A stretch of 64,000 nucleotides of DNA, taken from NCBI GenBank assembly GCA_016165875.1, contig JABBOT010000015.1:3269928-3333927 (forward strand), in the 5' to 3' direction. This DNA comes from Acanthopleura granulata. Lineage: Eukaryota > Mollusca > Polyplacophora > Chitonida > Chitonidae. Shown here one piece after another: positions 44,093 to 57,290 of the stretch; position 1 is the stretch's first letter; the number at the start of each line of letters is the position of its first letter. The position numbers were made by a program, and so were the translations under genes. A model generated the notes under the pieces. That model was not told the origin of the DNA. It made no database searches and worked only from the letters and a program-made list of their open reading frames with translations.

Positions 44093-47000
44093 TTGAGATC
44101 ATTTCAGCTTACACTCCAATATGTTAGCTAAATAAGGAAGCAAATTTATGGTGTGTTTATGTTATAATTTTGGGCGTTACCTACGGAAAACTGAGCTCAG
44201 AATAAATGTTTTACCTATTCGAAGCTTCGTGCTGTTCTTTTTTCGACAAATATAAAAGTCAAATAACATGGATTTATATTTTATTATTACTGATGAAGGT
44301 ACAAAAAGGAATAATAAATTTGTTTTTCTTAAGGTGTACTGTTTAGAAAAACTGCCTGACGAACGTTTGTGCTGAAGCGTGACTTTGGTAATTGTTGATT
44401 TGTTTAGCTTGGGTTAACTTTAACCGGGTAAAGCAGACCGGAAAGCGTAGTTTCGGGCATCAAACACATATCAATGTCCTGTTGCTGAGGGGCATCTACG
44501 TGTTGAATGTTAACGTGGGTGTATCAAAATGGACATGAAGGAACAGTGAATGGTTTCAAATATAGCTTCCTGGATGAATGGAAACTGGGCTGTAAAATCC
44601 CTTTAAATACCACTGCTTTGCAAGTCGCTGATTGTGCAAATGACTTCCTGTGTTCCCTTTAATTTTGTTGATGTCTGTTTTATTCCCACAGACATCAAGC
44701 GTTTCGTTACCAAGGTAAAGACTATCTTATAGCTCAAGAAGAAAGGGAACAACAATTCATAAATCACATAAAGAGGACAATGAGACAATTTTTTTTGGCA
44801 AATGTCTCCCGGGAGATATTGCCATTTGTAAGGGTGGGGCTGGTGAGAGAACAAGACATTGTTCTGCAATTCTACGTACATTTATGTCTCTGAATTCTGT
44901 GCTGTCCGGTTTTCAAAGTCTGGTAACAGCGAATGCAAAGACCACTTGGTTTTGCAAAGCCATGTGACATACGTTGTCAAACCTTATCAGCCATTTGTCC
45001 TATTTGCGCTTGTTGTTTTCTTTATTAGCTTCATCAAACGCACCATTTTCTGTTGATTCATACTGTCCTTTGGCCCATTATCTGCTAATAGAACAAACCA
45101 ATGTAGCGTACGATGCTAATAAGGTAATGCGAAGGAAATCATACCGACTTCATTAACAGCTGAGACCAAAACTTCAAAACATTGATAGATCGCCTGGAGA
45201 CGGGTAAGCATTTAGGACGGATCATCAAAAACAACGGGCATACATAACATTTCAATTATATTTATTCTTAATAACTATATGTTCGTTCGACGTAACGATA
45301 TGCCAAAACGAGATAAAAGCTTCTGAATATCGACATTAACATTAAATCTTAATTTCTTAGTGACACGGGTATGCCCATCGGTAGTTTGTATTAATCCGAT
45401 GTTTGAAATAAAAACATACAGATTAATTTGCTCTTAGATATCTCTGACACCAGATTTAAGGAGTGAATCGCATTTCATCGATGCTGTATAGTCGTCTGAT
45501 AAGTAATATGGCGTACATTAGTAGATTATTTTAATCCAATTTTTGGTTACGCCATCCGTTTTCTCTTAGGCAATGAAAAGTAATGACACCACTGATGCAT
45601 ACCGCCACCCCACTCCCCCCCCCGCAATACCTAATCTTAATATTGATTTACGAAATTTGATTAGAGTGATAGTCAGTGACAGCATTAGCAATGGTATAAC
45701 TGAGATGTCTCATGTGGCATTGATGTCCCGCTCTGCTGAAGTAATACCGACGATGAGATGACGAATGAGATGCAGGAAGAGGCTAATAGCTGAGTGAGGC
45801 GAGGCGTCTGAAGTCAAGTAGAGCAGCCTTCTGTGAGTTCACGGCGCAATGGCATTTCAAATGTGAACACAGTTGGCGCTAAATGACCGCGATTGCAGTC
45901 CATCTCTCAAACTGAACAGAATGGATATTGTAAATCTCCCCATGCATACCTGATTGGATTTTCATAGGAATTGCATCAGTATTCGACCGTGGACCAAGCG
46001 TTGATAATCTGCTCCGTTTTATGCGGAACGTTTGTTGCGATGTAGCGGACGCCATATCGTTCCGTTTCGGCGAAATACTGCGCAAGATAAGCCATTTGTT
46101 ACGCACAGTTGAGAGGAAATTTGATTTGCATTTCTGCTGAGGTTTAACGCTATTATTAGTGCCAAAGATAATCACAGGCGTAGCGCTGCGGAACTGTAAA
46201 GATCAAAACCCTAGCCCAATTGCCGTCGAAGATGACTTGTCGTTTACGAGATAGTGATACTTCTGCAGCACTGAGATGGCAAATGTAGTTTGCAAATTGT
46301 CTTGATTACCGTGTTAATCATCATATCATTAGCGGTAGATCCACTGGCCTATTTCATAGCATACAGTTTTTCAGTTATCTATTTATATATAGTTTTCTTT
46401 CGAAATTCTATTGTGGTTTTCGTATCTTAAACGCCTCTTCGTTTCTCATTTTGGATGTTGTTGTCATTCGTACCTAGAAAAGCACGGAAAAGCACACGGC
46501 CACGCAGCTTTTAACATGCTGTCGCTTCCCGGTGGAAAATTCTATTGTCCTGGTCTTTGTCAGGCTTGATAAAGTAATGTGCTGGAAAACACAATTTTAC
46601 TTCACAGTTTGTACGTCACTGATACATGTACACACATTGTTAAAGATGAAATCTTTTAAGGATACTTTATCTTTTATTATTGAGGCAAAGTAATATGTTA
46701 TATTGGTTTATTACAGCCTCAAGAAAAACTCCATCCTGAACAGAAGATTGCTTTGAATGATACCACATTGTAACGGCTTACTGCAGATTGTTTCTCCGGG
46801 GCAAAAATTCTCTTGAAAAATCGAATGTAATGCCTGTGGAGAATGTAAACGAGGGCCAAATTTAGGGAAGCATCATTCCAGTCCGACTTCACGGTTGTAA
46901 TGCCCTGATGTGAAAATTGTAAAACTAAAACATGGACCGACAACATTGTGTTGGCAAATAATCACACGTAACACGTTATACGCCACTCGCTGTCCTACCA

Positions 47001-47115
47001 CCTTATCTAATAAACATTAATACGATAACAGCGGAAAGGGACCAGGCCTCGAGGATGCAGATCACCAACAGAGACCCTGAGCCATTGGTTAATTTCTTAA
47101 TTCTAGTCCAAATCG
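44093..47115. other. Long stretch without a recognised feature
   Basis: About 3 kb of AT-rich DNA. A short motif (aaagggaccagg then gatgc) at 47035-47060 recurs at 12723-12750. No gene was found. Confidence 0.4.
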
Positions 47116-47118
47116 ATT

Positions 47119-47121
<3 letters not shown>

Positions 47122-47165
<44 letters not shown>
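47122..47165. repeat. (GT)n microsatellite
   Basis: About 22 uninterrupted GT units. Confidence 0.98.
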
Positions 47166-47166
<1 letters not shown>

Positions 47167-47499
47167 GTCGACCGACGTTTGAGAGGATTTGTCAACACTA
47201 CCCACGACCGGTTTATCAATGTCTGGTGAATCAGGGCGTCACCATGGCATTATACTCACATATCTTGGACAGTTATAAGGGATGTGTCCAAGGTGATGAC
47301 ATTTAATATTCACGGGTATGTCGGTCAAGCAGAGGGGAACACCAGTATTAAGATTTCTCGGATCACGAATAATGTTTAGTTATGGGCCGATAACAACATG
47401 TAACTTGTTTTCTTGATCTATTCTACACATGATAGGTCTGCAGAACAAAGGCGTCTAGACACACAGTTGGAAAACACCCATCACCGAATATCGGCCTTC

Positions 47500-47690
47500 A
47501 CGGCGAGGGCTAGACCAATTCCAAGAAAACGTTTGATACAAAATACCCCAAAACTAAGTACATAAAGTAGTTAATAGGGATGCACACTAGTCTGAACTTT
47601 TCCTTAATGACGGAAAGACGCAAGGAATGTTGCATGGGGATGAATTAAATCAGTGTTCAAATCGTGTATCATGTTAGTTTATAAGGTGTC
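47500..47690. repeat. Dispersed repeat E-related fragment
   Basis: gacggaaagacgcaaggaat then tgaattaaatcagtgttcaa and atcgtgtatcatgtta match 28960-29025. The upstream agaccaattccaagaaaacg is the more diverged part. Confidence 0.5.
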
Positions 47691-48164
47691 GTTAATGAAA
47701 TTATTCCCTTTACCCAGATACGCTTTGATTGTATCTGTTCATAGATCTAACCAGAAGATTTTATACAATACGATAAACATGGTCTTAGGAACAAGAGAGG
47801 TGTACTCATTGTAGAATTTATAAAACGTAGAATGGAGGTGTTTGGAGATTTTTGGAGAATATCCTTGACACATTAGTTTTTACAGTAATAAATTATGACT
47901 TTCATTGAAAGCACCCCACAGAATGCAACAAATGGTAAAAGGCGAGATATGTACACGCCATGTGCAGAACTTTTCGATAAATATATTGCTATCCTTTAAG
48001 GATAATTTTCAATATCAACATGTAAGCTATCGTTCTTGTAAATTCGGCGTGACATGAAACCGTTGTGGTCTTTGTACACGGACAAGTGCAGGAAAGAGGT
48101 AGCATCTGGATGATTTGTAATTTCACTCAAATCCAGCAAAAGCTGATATACATCTTTCACTGTC

Positions 48165-48378
48165 TGGCTGTTACTTATTTTCACTTTTACTACGACGGCC
48201 GATGTTATGATACGAGGAGACCCACGACCATGCGCAGGTGGCTGGCTAACGTTCCCACGTACGACCGGAGAGGAAGCCAGCATGAGCTGGACTCAAGGCT
48301 GTGTCTTTAGTGGCAAACTCCTGAGTCATGACCATGGGCTAGCACGCTGGCATCACTCGGCCACGGAGGCCCCTGATG
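48165..48378 (-). mobile_element. SINE-A with tRNA-like head, tail lost
   Basis: Reverse order: ttcacttttactacgacggc, body with acccacgaccatgcgcaggt and gaggaagccagcatgagctg, and head end ctcggccacggaggcccctg. The last is the reverse complement of the usual SINE start (GGGGCCTCCGTGGC). Confidence 0.85.
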
Positions 48379-50150
48379 TATATTAATATGTATTGCACGA
48401 ACCCGATGTAATATTCCAAGTTAATATACTGATGTATAGAGATAGACGAGAAAAAGCCTGCCTTATTCCACCCAGTCGATACAGTTTCCAGAGCTAGGTT
48501 TTCCGGAAGATTTTATTTCCCCCCCCCCCCAAAAAAAAATAAAATAAAAAAATGAAAACCTCACGAAATAAAAAAAAACTTAGATGGTATATCTTTCTTG
48601 TGTGCAATTAATAGCTTGACGTCAAATTCAGGTGTACTGGTCTTTCAGAACCCACGGCCTAACATTTACGGTTTTAATAAGTTTGCAAAGGCTTTCGTGC
48701 AGCAACATACAAGGTTTATGTTCATAAGTATATTGTGTCATTCCATATTTCACAATCCCTATTACAAGGAATGAATTGCACCGGCAATTATGCAGTGTTT
48801 GCAATTTTCGTTTCATCCTGCATATCCTATGCGAAGCTGGTTAGTGCGCCTGATATCATACAAAACTGAGCCAGTGTTACACGGTTGCGAATGTATTGAT
48901 AAAACCAAAGATAATGCCCATCAGAACGAAGCGTAGAAAAACAGCTTTATAAAACAGCAGCAGCTCGGCGATGAAGTTGACGCGACACCTGGTTTGGTCA
49001 CTTAACCCGTAGCCTTTGATCCCTTCGGTTTTGATCAGTGTACTGGAACTTACGGATAGTAATGGAAGTTAAAATGAAAGTAAATCAGTCAATGACAGGG
49101 GGTGAAAACATCGGCTAGAGTAGGCTGTTTGTCCCTGCTCACCTTGCCAAACACCTACGGAGTTTATAAGTTTGTTTTATGAGGTCCCAAACAGCCACAG
49201 AGAAGTGCCCAGTTTCCGCCATGCCAGAGTGACCCTGTTGTGGACCATGTTTGATGTCACTGGCACGTTTTATTGCAAAACGCTGTCGAAGGTGCGCTGA
49301 TTGTTTGGAGCATTTCCTTCACACGACAAAAGACCATTTTCACCTGAAATCAGACGGTGTTAGGACCAGTGAACCTTAGGGGTGTGATGGTGAAGCGAAC
49401 TTCCGGTCTGTCACAGGACACATTGTCCTTATTTTATACTACACCAATTGTGCCACTTTACCGTGAATTCGGCCGCGCTTTGGACACAGCTGAAAACATC
49501 GTTAACACAAAGCTGCATCATTATTGAACACATCTAGCGATCCAAAGTAAAACCACCAAGTTTACGTCGCGCTTGGGAGGTCAGTAATATCTAAATAATC
49601 GTAAAATGGCCATAAAAGCTATGGACACCGATGACATATCAAAGACATTACAAGTATGTGCCATATCAAATATTTTGTGATAGATGTTTAAAATTAAACT
49701 CAAACATTTTGCACTTGAATAATACGGTGAGTTTCACGAGTAGAAGAATCTGCAGTGTTTCAACCATAGAAATATTTGCGCCATACAAGGAGAAAGGGAA
49801 GTGATCTCCCATGTCAGCCACTGGGATTAAATCAAAATGTGGTGAGTTCAACAAACCACAAAAACAATCATTTTAATCGGGATTCGAATTTCCAATATCA
49901 GTGGAAAGACACGTGTCGTATGAAGAGGAAGCATTGCTTTAAGCGAAAAAGTAAGCCGTTTTTAATACTTTTATGTACAGAATGGTAATCAGATTTTCTG
50001 GTTTAGCGCAGAGAACGTCAAACATTCGTGGTTCACGTCAGAAACCGCTGCTTACGGCGATCTATTAGGATACTGAAACAGTAACGAGAAAACACTGAAT
50101 TCCTCTCAACGCCTGGGATTTCATTTACGTGTTTGCATCTCCGTTTACTA
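48379..50150. other. No recognised gene
   Basis: A C10/A9 run at 48521-48540 followed by A-rich sequence is low complexity. The rest is non-coding in appearance. Confidence 0.4.
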
Positions 50151-50154
50151 GGCT

Positions 50155-50428
50155 ATATCGCTAGATAAGACTTTTGTCTGTTTGTAAAACGGCTTTTTAT
50201 CTCCGTGTAACAAGGTTCTATCTCCTTCATGTGGAAATTACATCTCCAGATAACTACTTTGTATCTCCCGAGATCCATAGAGCAGCTGTCTGTAAGGACT
50301 TCGTATCTCTGGCTATGTCTTTTTTGTAACTCGAAATAACGACTTTATATCTTAGACCGTACGTCTTCGTATCTCAGTGTATAACGATTTCGTGTCTCCA
50401 TGTATAACTACTTTTTTTATCTCCATGC
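50155..50428. repeat. Degenerate TATCTC-phrased tandem repeat
   Basis: Phrases such as tttttatctccgtgtaac, tttgtatctcccgag, ttcgtatctctggc, tttatatcttagacc and ttcgtatctcagtgtataac recur every 25-40 bases, about ten times. An old minisatellite. Confidence 0.7.
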
Positions 50429-50431
50429 TCT

Positions 50432-50582
50432 GACTGTGGACTTCCAAATGATAACGGTCTGCCAGCAATCTGCGGACTGTCGTAGGTTTCCCCAGGTTCT
50501 GTTCGGTTTCCTTCCACCACAATGCTGTCCGCCGTCGTGTGAATAAAATGTTATAAAACACCAATTAAATAAATTAATAACT
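50432..50582 (+). mobile_element. SINE-A, 5'-truncated
   Basis: ggtctgccagcaatctgcgg, tttccccaggttctgttcgg, tttccttccaccacaatgct and gtccgccgtcgtgtgaataa with an (AAAT)n tail. Confidence 0.75.
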
Positions 50583-51735
50583 AAATAAATTAAATGACAA
50601 GGCTTTTCGCAATTTCTACTATATGTTTGCGTTTCATTCCTCCATAGGTTCAGTTTGCAATGAAGTCAGTATTCCAGTTTATGGAATTACCCTTTTGGAA
50701 ATACCAAAAGTGAACGAAATGTAATGAAGTCAAAACGACTCATTATTGATTACAGAGGACATATGAAAACTCAACACTGAATCATATAAATCTGTCCAGG
50801 TGTAATCCAGAAGAGAGCGATTTAATCAAATACTCAAGAAGCTGCAGTGTAGCAGCCGTTCACATATTGTTTATCCCACGCCAACGGACAAGTTTAACAA
50901 TTTTCCAGTCATTTGATTAAAATCCGATTTTATCAGGAATTCCACTAAATGTCACATTTTCAAACCAACGCTCAAGAAGTCGCTCGTATTGTCATTGTTA
51001 GGATTTCTCTGCCAGACGCACCACTCAGATACGAGTGGACTGGAGTGGAGTGCGCTTTAAGAGGATCTCTTCAACGATTGCGGGGAAATCCTTGAACGCT
51101 GAAAGCTCGCCGACAAAGCCTTGGTCGGTGTTTAGCCCTTCTGGACCAAGCAAACGAGAATAGCAAATCCCCGAAGGACGCAGGACGCTGGTGGCTTCTC
51201 ACACAACCCAACAAAACAGACCTTTCGTTTGTAGTCCTCAAATTAGACATGGCCTGAAAGGAACAGCTTAAAGCCAATCGTTAAACTGCAAACGTGGACA
51301 TGTGGACTTTCGGGTAAGGATGACCAGGTAGTGAGCCGGATAGGATGCCGATAATGTGTCCAGAATGTTGCCATTGAAATCAGTCACTGTATCATTGAAC
51401 AATTGTCCCCTTTTTACCTTTCGCCGTTCCAAATTTGCCGCGAAAGGCGACACAGAAATACCAACGCAGCAGGTTTCCGCTACCTATCAGCCTTTGTCTT
51501 AGACAATAGGTCTGCAAATTAGTGTACGCCAGTGGAAATAATAATGACAATTAAAGTGAAGTATAGGTAATATGGGCACAGCAGGCCTTTCTATTTGGTT
51601 TCACTTCTTCCTGTCTGTTCAGAGTATGTGTAGGGTGTTGATTGCGATCGATCATAGACTGTTATGTGTCTACATATATATGTTACGACCCTAATGCGTA
51701 TTAATGACGGTATTATACAACTCTCAAACATATTT
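50583..51735. other. No recognised gene
   Basis: Frames at 51071-51453 on the minus strand lie in GC-richer DNA but show no domain or signal. Confidence 0.4.
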
Positions 51736-51739
51736 GCTT

Positions 51740-51860
51740 ATATATTCATTTCGTTGCGTCGTCGTATAGAATTTTTATTTACGCCAAGGCGGTCAGGTTT
51801 GTGGGTGGTGAAAACCGAGGACCCTGCGGGATAAACCACCGCCCTTCGACAGGTACCTGG
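51740..51860 (-). mobile_element. SINE fragment, diverged
   Basis: gtcgtcgtatagaatttttatt then caaggcggtcaggtttgtgg, gtgaaaaccgaggaccctgc and tcgacaggtacctggc approximate the A/A2 SINE tail and body. Confidence 0.4.
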
Positions 51861-54175
51861 CAATCTTTCTGACCTAAAGCCCAAGCCGAATTTATGAGAG
51901 GTGGAAAAGAGTGCGCTGCTCCATTCGTCAGTGGAAGAGGAAAAGTATGATATTTAGTAACACGAATTAAAGACATATATAAATGTTAAACATCAATAAA
52001 GCAAATAAAAGTGAATACATCGAAAAGTAAATGTAAAGACAAGCCTATATCTCTCACAGCATTTCAAAGTTTAAGTGGACTCAGCAATGGAGAATCACAT
52101 CTATTCAGACATTGCATTTATGATTTCTTCGTATTTTTAGAAATAATCACTCTTAGTCTAACAAACGTTAGGTTCTGTATGGACAAGCCCAATCAACGGT
52201 TTTAAGCCTAATGCTTCACTGCGAAAGTTCTACAATTCATATCATAACTCCTCGCCTTTTCAACCGCGAAACAGAAGAGGCAACACAGTGGAAAGATGTT
52301 ACTGCGCTGTGGAGAGGCTAAGGGGGGGTTGAGGTGACTTCAACGGTGTCATCAACGGTGTCACTTCACAGATGGCCGGAGTGAAATGTCGTTGAGGCGA
52401 TACGGTGAACAGTCTCTGTTGCCCACGGCATTAGCTGCCGATACGTATTGATGAGTAACACACTTGTTCTGAGATCAGAGCAAAAAAACAACCTGCACAC
52501 AAAAGGAGCGCGCGCAACTAGATGGGAAATCATCCGTCTGTCGCTCAGGCCGATTGCCAACTGCTCAGGGTGACAGGCCTACTGCAGAATGAGGCAAAGG
52601 CTTCCCCCGGTATGTGGCTGAAGTTGTTATATAACAGGTCAAACCGATGCAATAGATCATGGAAAGAATTATTTGTTACCAGCTATGAGCGTCCACTGTA
52701 TCTTTTTTTTTCTGCACAATTACTTGTCAGCTAATATCTCTTACCGTCAGATCTACAAGAATATGGATTTGAAAGTTTGTACTTAAACATTTATTAAGGT
52801 GAACTGATGAACACATGTAGGTGCTTTTCCTCCACAATGTAACTATTTGATATATTGACACCTTACGCGATGCGTTGAAACGCATTGGCCTTTCGTTTAT
52901 CATAAGTTAAATGTCTGATATGTAGCTTTGCAAATTGTAAATAAATAATAGCTTGTCTGTTTAAAAATTTTCTCCATGATTTATGTTATTACGAGTATAG
53001 ACAAAGATAGGAATCGTGTTCCCGAACTTTTGTACCAGCCTGATCGTTAGAAGCGCAATTTGCTGGGAACAACGAACAACAAACCATAAACCATTATTGT
53101 GAATATACAATTCCAATGGCCATAGAAATCAAAACATTTCTTTCCTTTTTCAATTTAAAAAGTTGTGATTGCGTGGACCAACATGCTACTTCGCAACAAA
53201 GCTCTCCGGCTTTACATCAAATACGTACAACTGATTTTCTTTCACGTTATCACATTTTTTATTGAGATGAGACTGGCCTCATCAAAGCGCCTTAAGATTA
53301 CGAAATCTGCTTTTAGCCTCTCTTTTTTTTCTCATAAAACAAAAAGTATGAATTACATCATTCCAATTTTGTGCTCCATAGTTATAGAATAGGTAATTTT
53401 TCTCTCATTTTCTGCACGAAAAATAATCCACCTCACCCCTGCGCCACCGGGGGACGATTTCCCATCTAGTTGCAAGGAATCTTTTGGTCAGAATGGCACA
53501 GTATTAGGATCAGTCAATGTGTGGTCAACTATCAAGGAGAATAACAGTGTCCATTAGTGTGCAAAACTTTTTCCCGGATCGGGCTGATCTTTAACTTTAT
53601 CTGAAGTTATACAAAGTGAACCTTCAAATATTTTCTTTAGCAAAATCTGAAAATATTTGGAGCAGTTATTGGACGGAAACAAAAGCCTGACAGGCGGAAA
53701 CACAGACGGTCACATCAAAACCAGTATCCCTCGCATAGCTATCACGAAAGCTCGGAATGAAAACAAGAGCTTGCCCCGTTTTGGCCTAAGTGCTATTCTT
53801 CGTTTTTCTTTATGGAAACTGAAACCTGTCACGTCCTTAGAGCGAAGTATCTGTACGAAAATCCAGTACTGGCGGTAGGGCCTTAAGCCCTGATCATTCC
53901 CTGCTTCTGTACAGAGGTACCTGAGCACCTCGGTCTCCCTACAGCAAACGCAATTTAATCCCCCTCCCCCACGACACTCCCCTCCTTTATCCTACAGAAG
54001 TATTTCTGAATGCCGTACTGTGGAGTTTGCCACGGGTATGCCACGCGTTACTTGTCACACCAATGCGATTACATATTTCCACGGAGGGTTTTAGTTCCAA
54101 GATTAAGCAGTATCACAGGTGTCTTGATCTGAGCGGTTGGGATACAAGCGTTGGCCCAGGTGGTTAATTCATTTG
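51861..54175. other. Long stretch without a recognised feature
   Basis: No gene or dispersed repeat recognised. Confidence 0.4.
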
Positions 54176-54189
54176 ACATGTTTCATGTA

Positions 54190-54292
54190 ATACCTAGTTT
54201 GGGATTTTGATTGATTGGTGTTAACGTCATACCGAAAGATTGCCGAATTAGACGATACCAGGCAATTTTATGGTAGCGAGAAACAAGATGAC
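54190..54292 (-). mobile_element. SINE fragment, diverged
   Basis: gattgattggtgttaacgtc, ataccgaaagattgccga, gacgataccaggcaatttta and tggtagcgag follow the SINE-A tail order with many changes. Confidence 0.4.
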
Positions 54293-54599
54293 AGATTCTC
54301 CAAAATGTTGGATTTTGGTAGCTAAAATTTAGGAATATTGAAGCATACAATTTTATCCACTGTGATGTCATCTGGCAGAGATGAAAATGTACTCCCCCTT
54401 TCACTACCCATTACTCATGTATTTTGTTTTGATGTAGTGTGGAATGTGGACTTAAGATCTTACAATAGTACTGTGCTATGTACTATATTGCTGCTCAGAC
54501 AAACATGGAATCGTATTCCATTAATACTTAAATGAAAGATCTGATCTTGTAGAAGTGGAAATACAAAAAGGGAATATTGAACTATACGGTTATATATGC

Positions 54600-54870
54600 G
54601 TCTGAAGTTGATTGGACGCTGACGCCATTGCCTACGGTTTTATACTTTCGTGGTACAGTGGTACATACATGCAGCTCATTAGACGATGACGCCATTGCCT
54701 ATAGTTTTATACCTTCGTGGTACAGTGGTACAAACATGCAGTTAATTTTGACACTGACGGCATTGTATTGACATTAGGGCATGGAATATTTAGTGCGGAG
54801 GATTAGCGTGCAATTAGGTGGTACACGTATATAAGATGTGCGCTGACACTGACGCCGTTGCGCTAAGAGT
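54600..54870. repeat. Tandem repeat, unit about 71 bp, two good and two decayed units
   Basis: Units begin gctgacgccattgcctacgg (near 54617) and gatgacgccattgcctatag (near 54684), each with ttttata-cttcgtggtac, agtggtac and catgcag. Decayed starts actgacggcattg (near 54752) and actgacgccgttg (near 54848) follow. Confidence 0.75.
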
Positions 54871-55165
54871 ATAGCATTGCATACTGAGAGTTGAATACGA
54901 GCTTAGGAATGCTGAGACACAGTTCAAACTGTTATTTCGGATATTCTGATAACGGAAGTCAATCTACTAGTAAAATAGTTCTTTAAGGGTTCGAGGGTCT
55001 AGTTATTCTGACTATATCGGACCAAACTGTAATCCTAACGGTTTGCACAGCAACTCTTGACAATCCTTGAACACAATATCTTCGAAATGTTCCACGGTTA
55101 ACGAGTACATTCGCGGACAAAGAGCTTCTATGCCGGATGCACGAATGTCAAAAGGACTACATAGA
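54871..55165. other. No recognised feature
   Basis: Nothing supported. Confidence 0.4.
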
Positions 55166-55169
55166 GCAT

Positions 55170-55292
55170 AGCTAGTAAAGCCAGAAAAGCTACAAAAATA
55201 TCCGCGTAACCAGTTAAATCCCGCCTCTTGTCATTTTACCCGAGTTAGGGTTTTATTCTCAAATGTCTTTCAAGGTTATAGAGTTATATAAT
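55170..55292 (+). mobile_element. MITE-like family B fragment
   Basis: taaatcccgcctcttgtcat then tttacccgagttagggtttt and attctcaaatgtctttcaag correspond to the family B middle. Confidence 0.5.
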
Positions 55293-56625
55293 CAGGAGTG
55301 ATAATTCTGAAAACGCCTCATGGGTCCTCCGCAGAGTTAAACGCATCCCGATTCCCTGAAGCCAAATAAAGATGGCGATGGCTAGAAGATGGGGTCGTGT
55401 TTTCCCTCTACATGCACTCTCGTCCACGATTCACAGCAGATGGACTTTGTTTTATGTTTACACAAAGGGAATTAATTCCACAATCCGTCACGTAACCTTG
55501 CCCACGAGCCGACGTAAACTCGGACAAGGCTAATCTGTGAGTTGTGAACTTATGACCACCGTTATGATCCAGGGACGGCCGTAAACAGCACTTCGAGGCA
55601 GTAATGTTTGGAAGTCGCTGCGGTCACGTCATAGTTTAGGCGATGAGCTCTTACCATGCCATCACTCAAGGAAAAATTTTGCTAGCCTCTCTTAACGCTT
55701 GACAAGCCGAATAAATAGTAGAGCCGTTGAAACGGACCCATTTAGAAGTTGTGACCATTTTCATGGCGATTAATGCGTCTAGCGCGACGACATACATGTG
55801 ACCCATTCGGACATTAGTAGCTTTAAATACAAGTCCGAAAGTGGGTAAAATCCACTCGGCTACTTTGATTGTTTCTCCAAACCCCAATTTGCATAGTATA
55901 TTTAAATAAATGTCACATTTTTTTGTGCTGTAAATCGCTTTTAGGCACAAATATTTACATATATCGTTCACTATCATCTTCTATAAATCAAGTTTTAAAT
56001 TGATCGGAAAATGGACAAAAGAAAAAAGCTTTACAGCGAAATGGATGTCTGGAGTTAACTACGTTTAAAGTTTTATGGATAGTTTGACGGGATACAGTGG
56101 TCGTTTAGATGTATGCCAATTGTACAGTGATTTCGTCATAAGCAAATCTAGCAATGTGACTACAAAGCATTCAAGCCAAACATAATATCCATCATTTGTG
56201 TAATAATAGTCACCTTAAACAGAGGTGTGAAAATTCAGCACACCTATTTCCATGGAAACGTTTTGCACCATTTCCTATGCCAACAGCCTGCGCATTTAAC
56301 CATGTCTGGCTGCGCTCTTAGAAGAATAGTCACCAGTTTTAGTGGTGCTGAGAAGTGTATATCAATCTTTCAGGCACGAAATTGAAATCAGCCCACTAAC
56401 TTTAATGTCCTAAAATTCTACTCAGATACATGTACAATATAAAATAAACACATGCTGAGTAAGCAACCGAGCACTGGCAAGTTATTCACAAACATTCTCA
56501 CATTTAATACACTCCATCTTTGTGCGATTTCTATACGTTTACACAAGACAGCAGCGACTACAGTTTCCCGACACCTGTCAAGTTCCCGAGGAAAACTGGT
56601 ATTATTTAAGTATTAACATGAACAT
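55293..56625. other. No recognised gene
   Basis: The minus-strand frame at 55666-55977 (103 codons) has no identifiable domain and no clear splice support. Nothing else was found. Confidence 0.4.
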
Positions 56626-56629
56626 TTAG

Positions 56630-56766
56630 AAAAACCGAAACCATCCAAGAGGTCGGATTTCACCGAATACGTCGGAGCGTTTGCCGACTACCACGCTATG
56701 GTCGCTGCAGAGGAGTTTTACACTCTGTTTTCCGATCTTCCATACTCAACACCGCCAGGGACGTAA
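56630..56766 (+). CDS. Possible terminal exon of a secreted-peptide gene
   Basis: After an acceptor-like gaacatttag the plus strand reads KPKPSKRSDFTEYVGAFADY then HAMVAAEEFYTLFSDLPYST and PPGT before TAA. Codons are rich in G or C at the third position, unlike the flanks, and the composition looks protein-like. Lys-Arg followed by an acidic, aromatic peptide would fit the C-terminal part of a prohormone. Stops lie just upstream (nearest at 56614), so earlier exons would be needed; none was found. The family was not recognised and the call is tentative. Confidence 0.3.
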
Positions 56767-56999
56767 ACCCGTATTCACAAAGGTAATCGAACCTAAAGGA
56801 TACTAAGAGTTCAAAATTATTACATTGCATCACTCATAACCTTGACTGAAAGTGGCCGTGGGAAGCACAGTTATTACAAAGGAATCAATTACTAGGAGAA
56901 CATTTAAGCCACGCCAATATGCGTGCTGCACCCAATTGTTTCCAATTAATTGGTGTGGGGGATGGCATCTCCCTTGGGCTTTAATCGAAAACAGTCATT

Positions 57000-57290
57000 T
57001 GTTATGATATCAAACCACTCATGAACCCATCGGTTAAAAACACTAAACGGCAATATCTCTGAGGATCGTAACAGATACTGGTATACCAATCGTCAACCAC
57101 TGTGATAGTCATTCAAAGTGTCAACAATCGCAAGACCAATTTTTAACACAACATTCAACACAAACGGTTAAAATTCATATTTACAAAGATTTAATCAGCA
57201 TGACTCAGGTCTCTGTGAGACCTGTTTAGTAAAAGATTTCACCTCACACCTGTTACTTCATTGGAAAACCTACAGTAATGCACGCAAACA
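57000..57290 (-). repeat. Dispersed repeat E, longest copy
   Basis: Reverse-complement matches to 27135-27260 (right part), 5925-6015 and 61035-61130 (middle part, tcgcaagaccaatttttaac), and 28836-28900. It carries the hairpin caggtctctgtgagacctg at 57206-57224. Confidence 0.6.

Noticed and set aside
47055..47306. Frame with a Cys-Val run
   Set aside because: It is the (GT)n microsatellite.
55666..55977. 103-codon minus frame as a gene
   Set aside because: No recognisable domain, and no supportive splice or polyadenylation signals; kept only as an open frame in a blank stretch.
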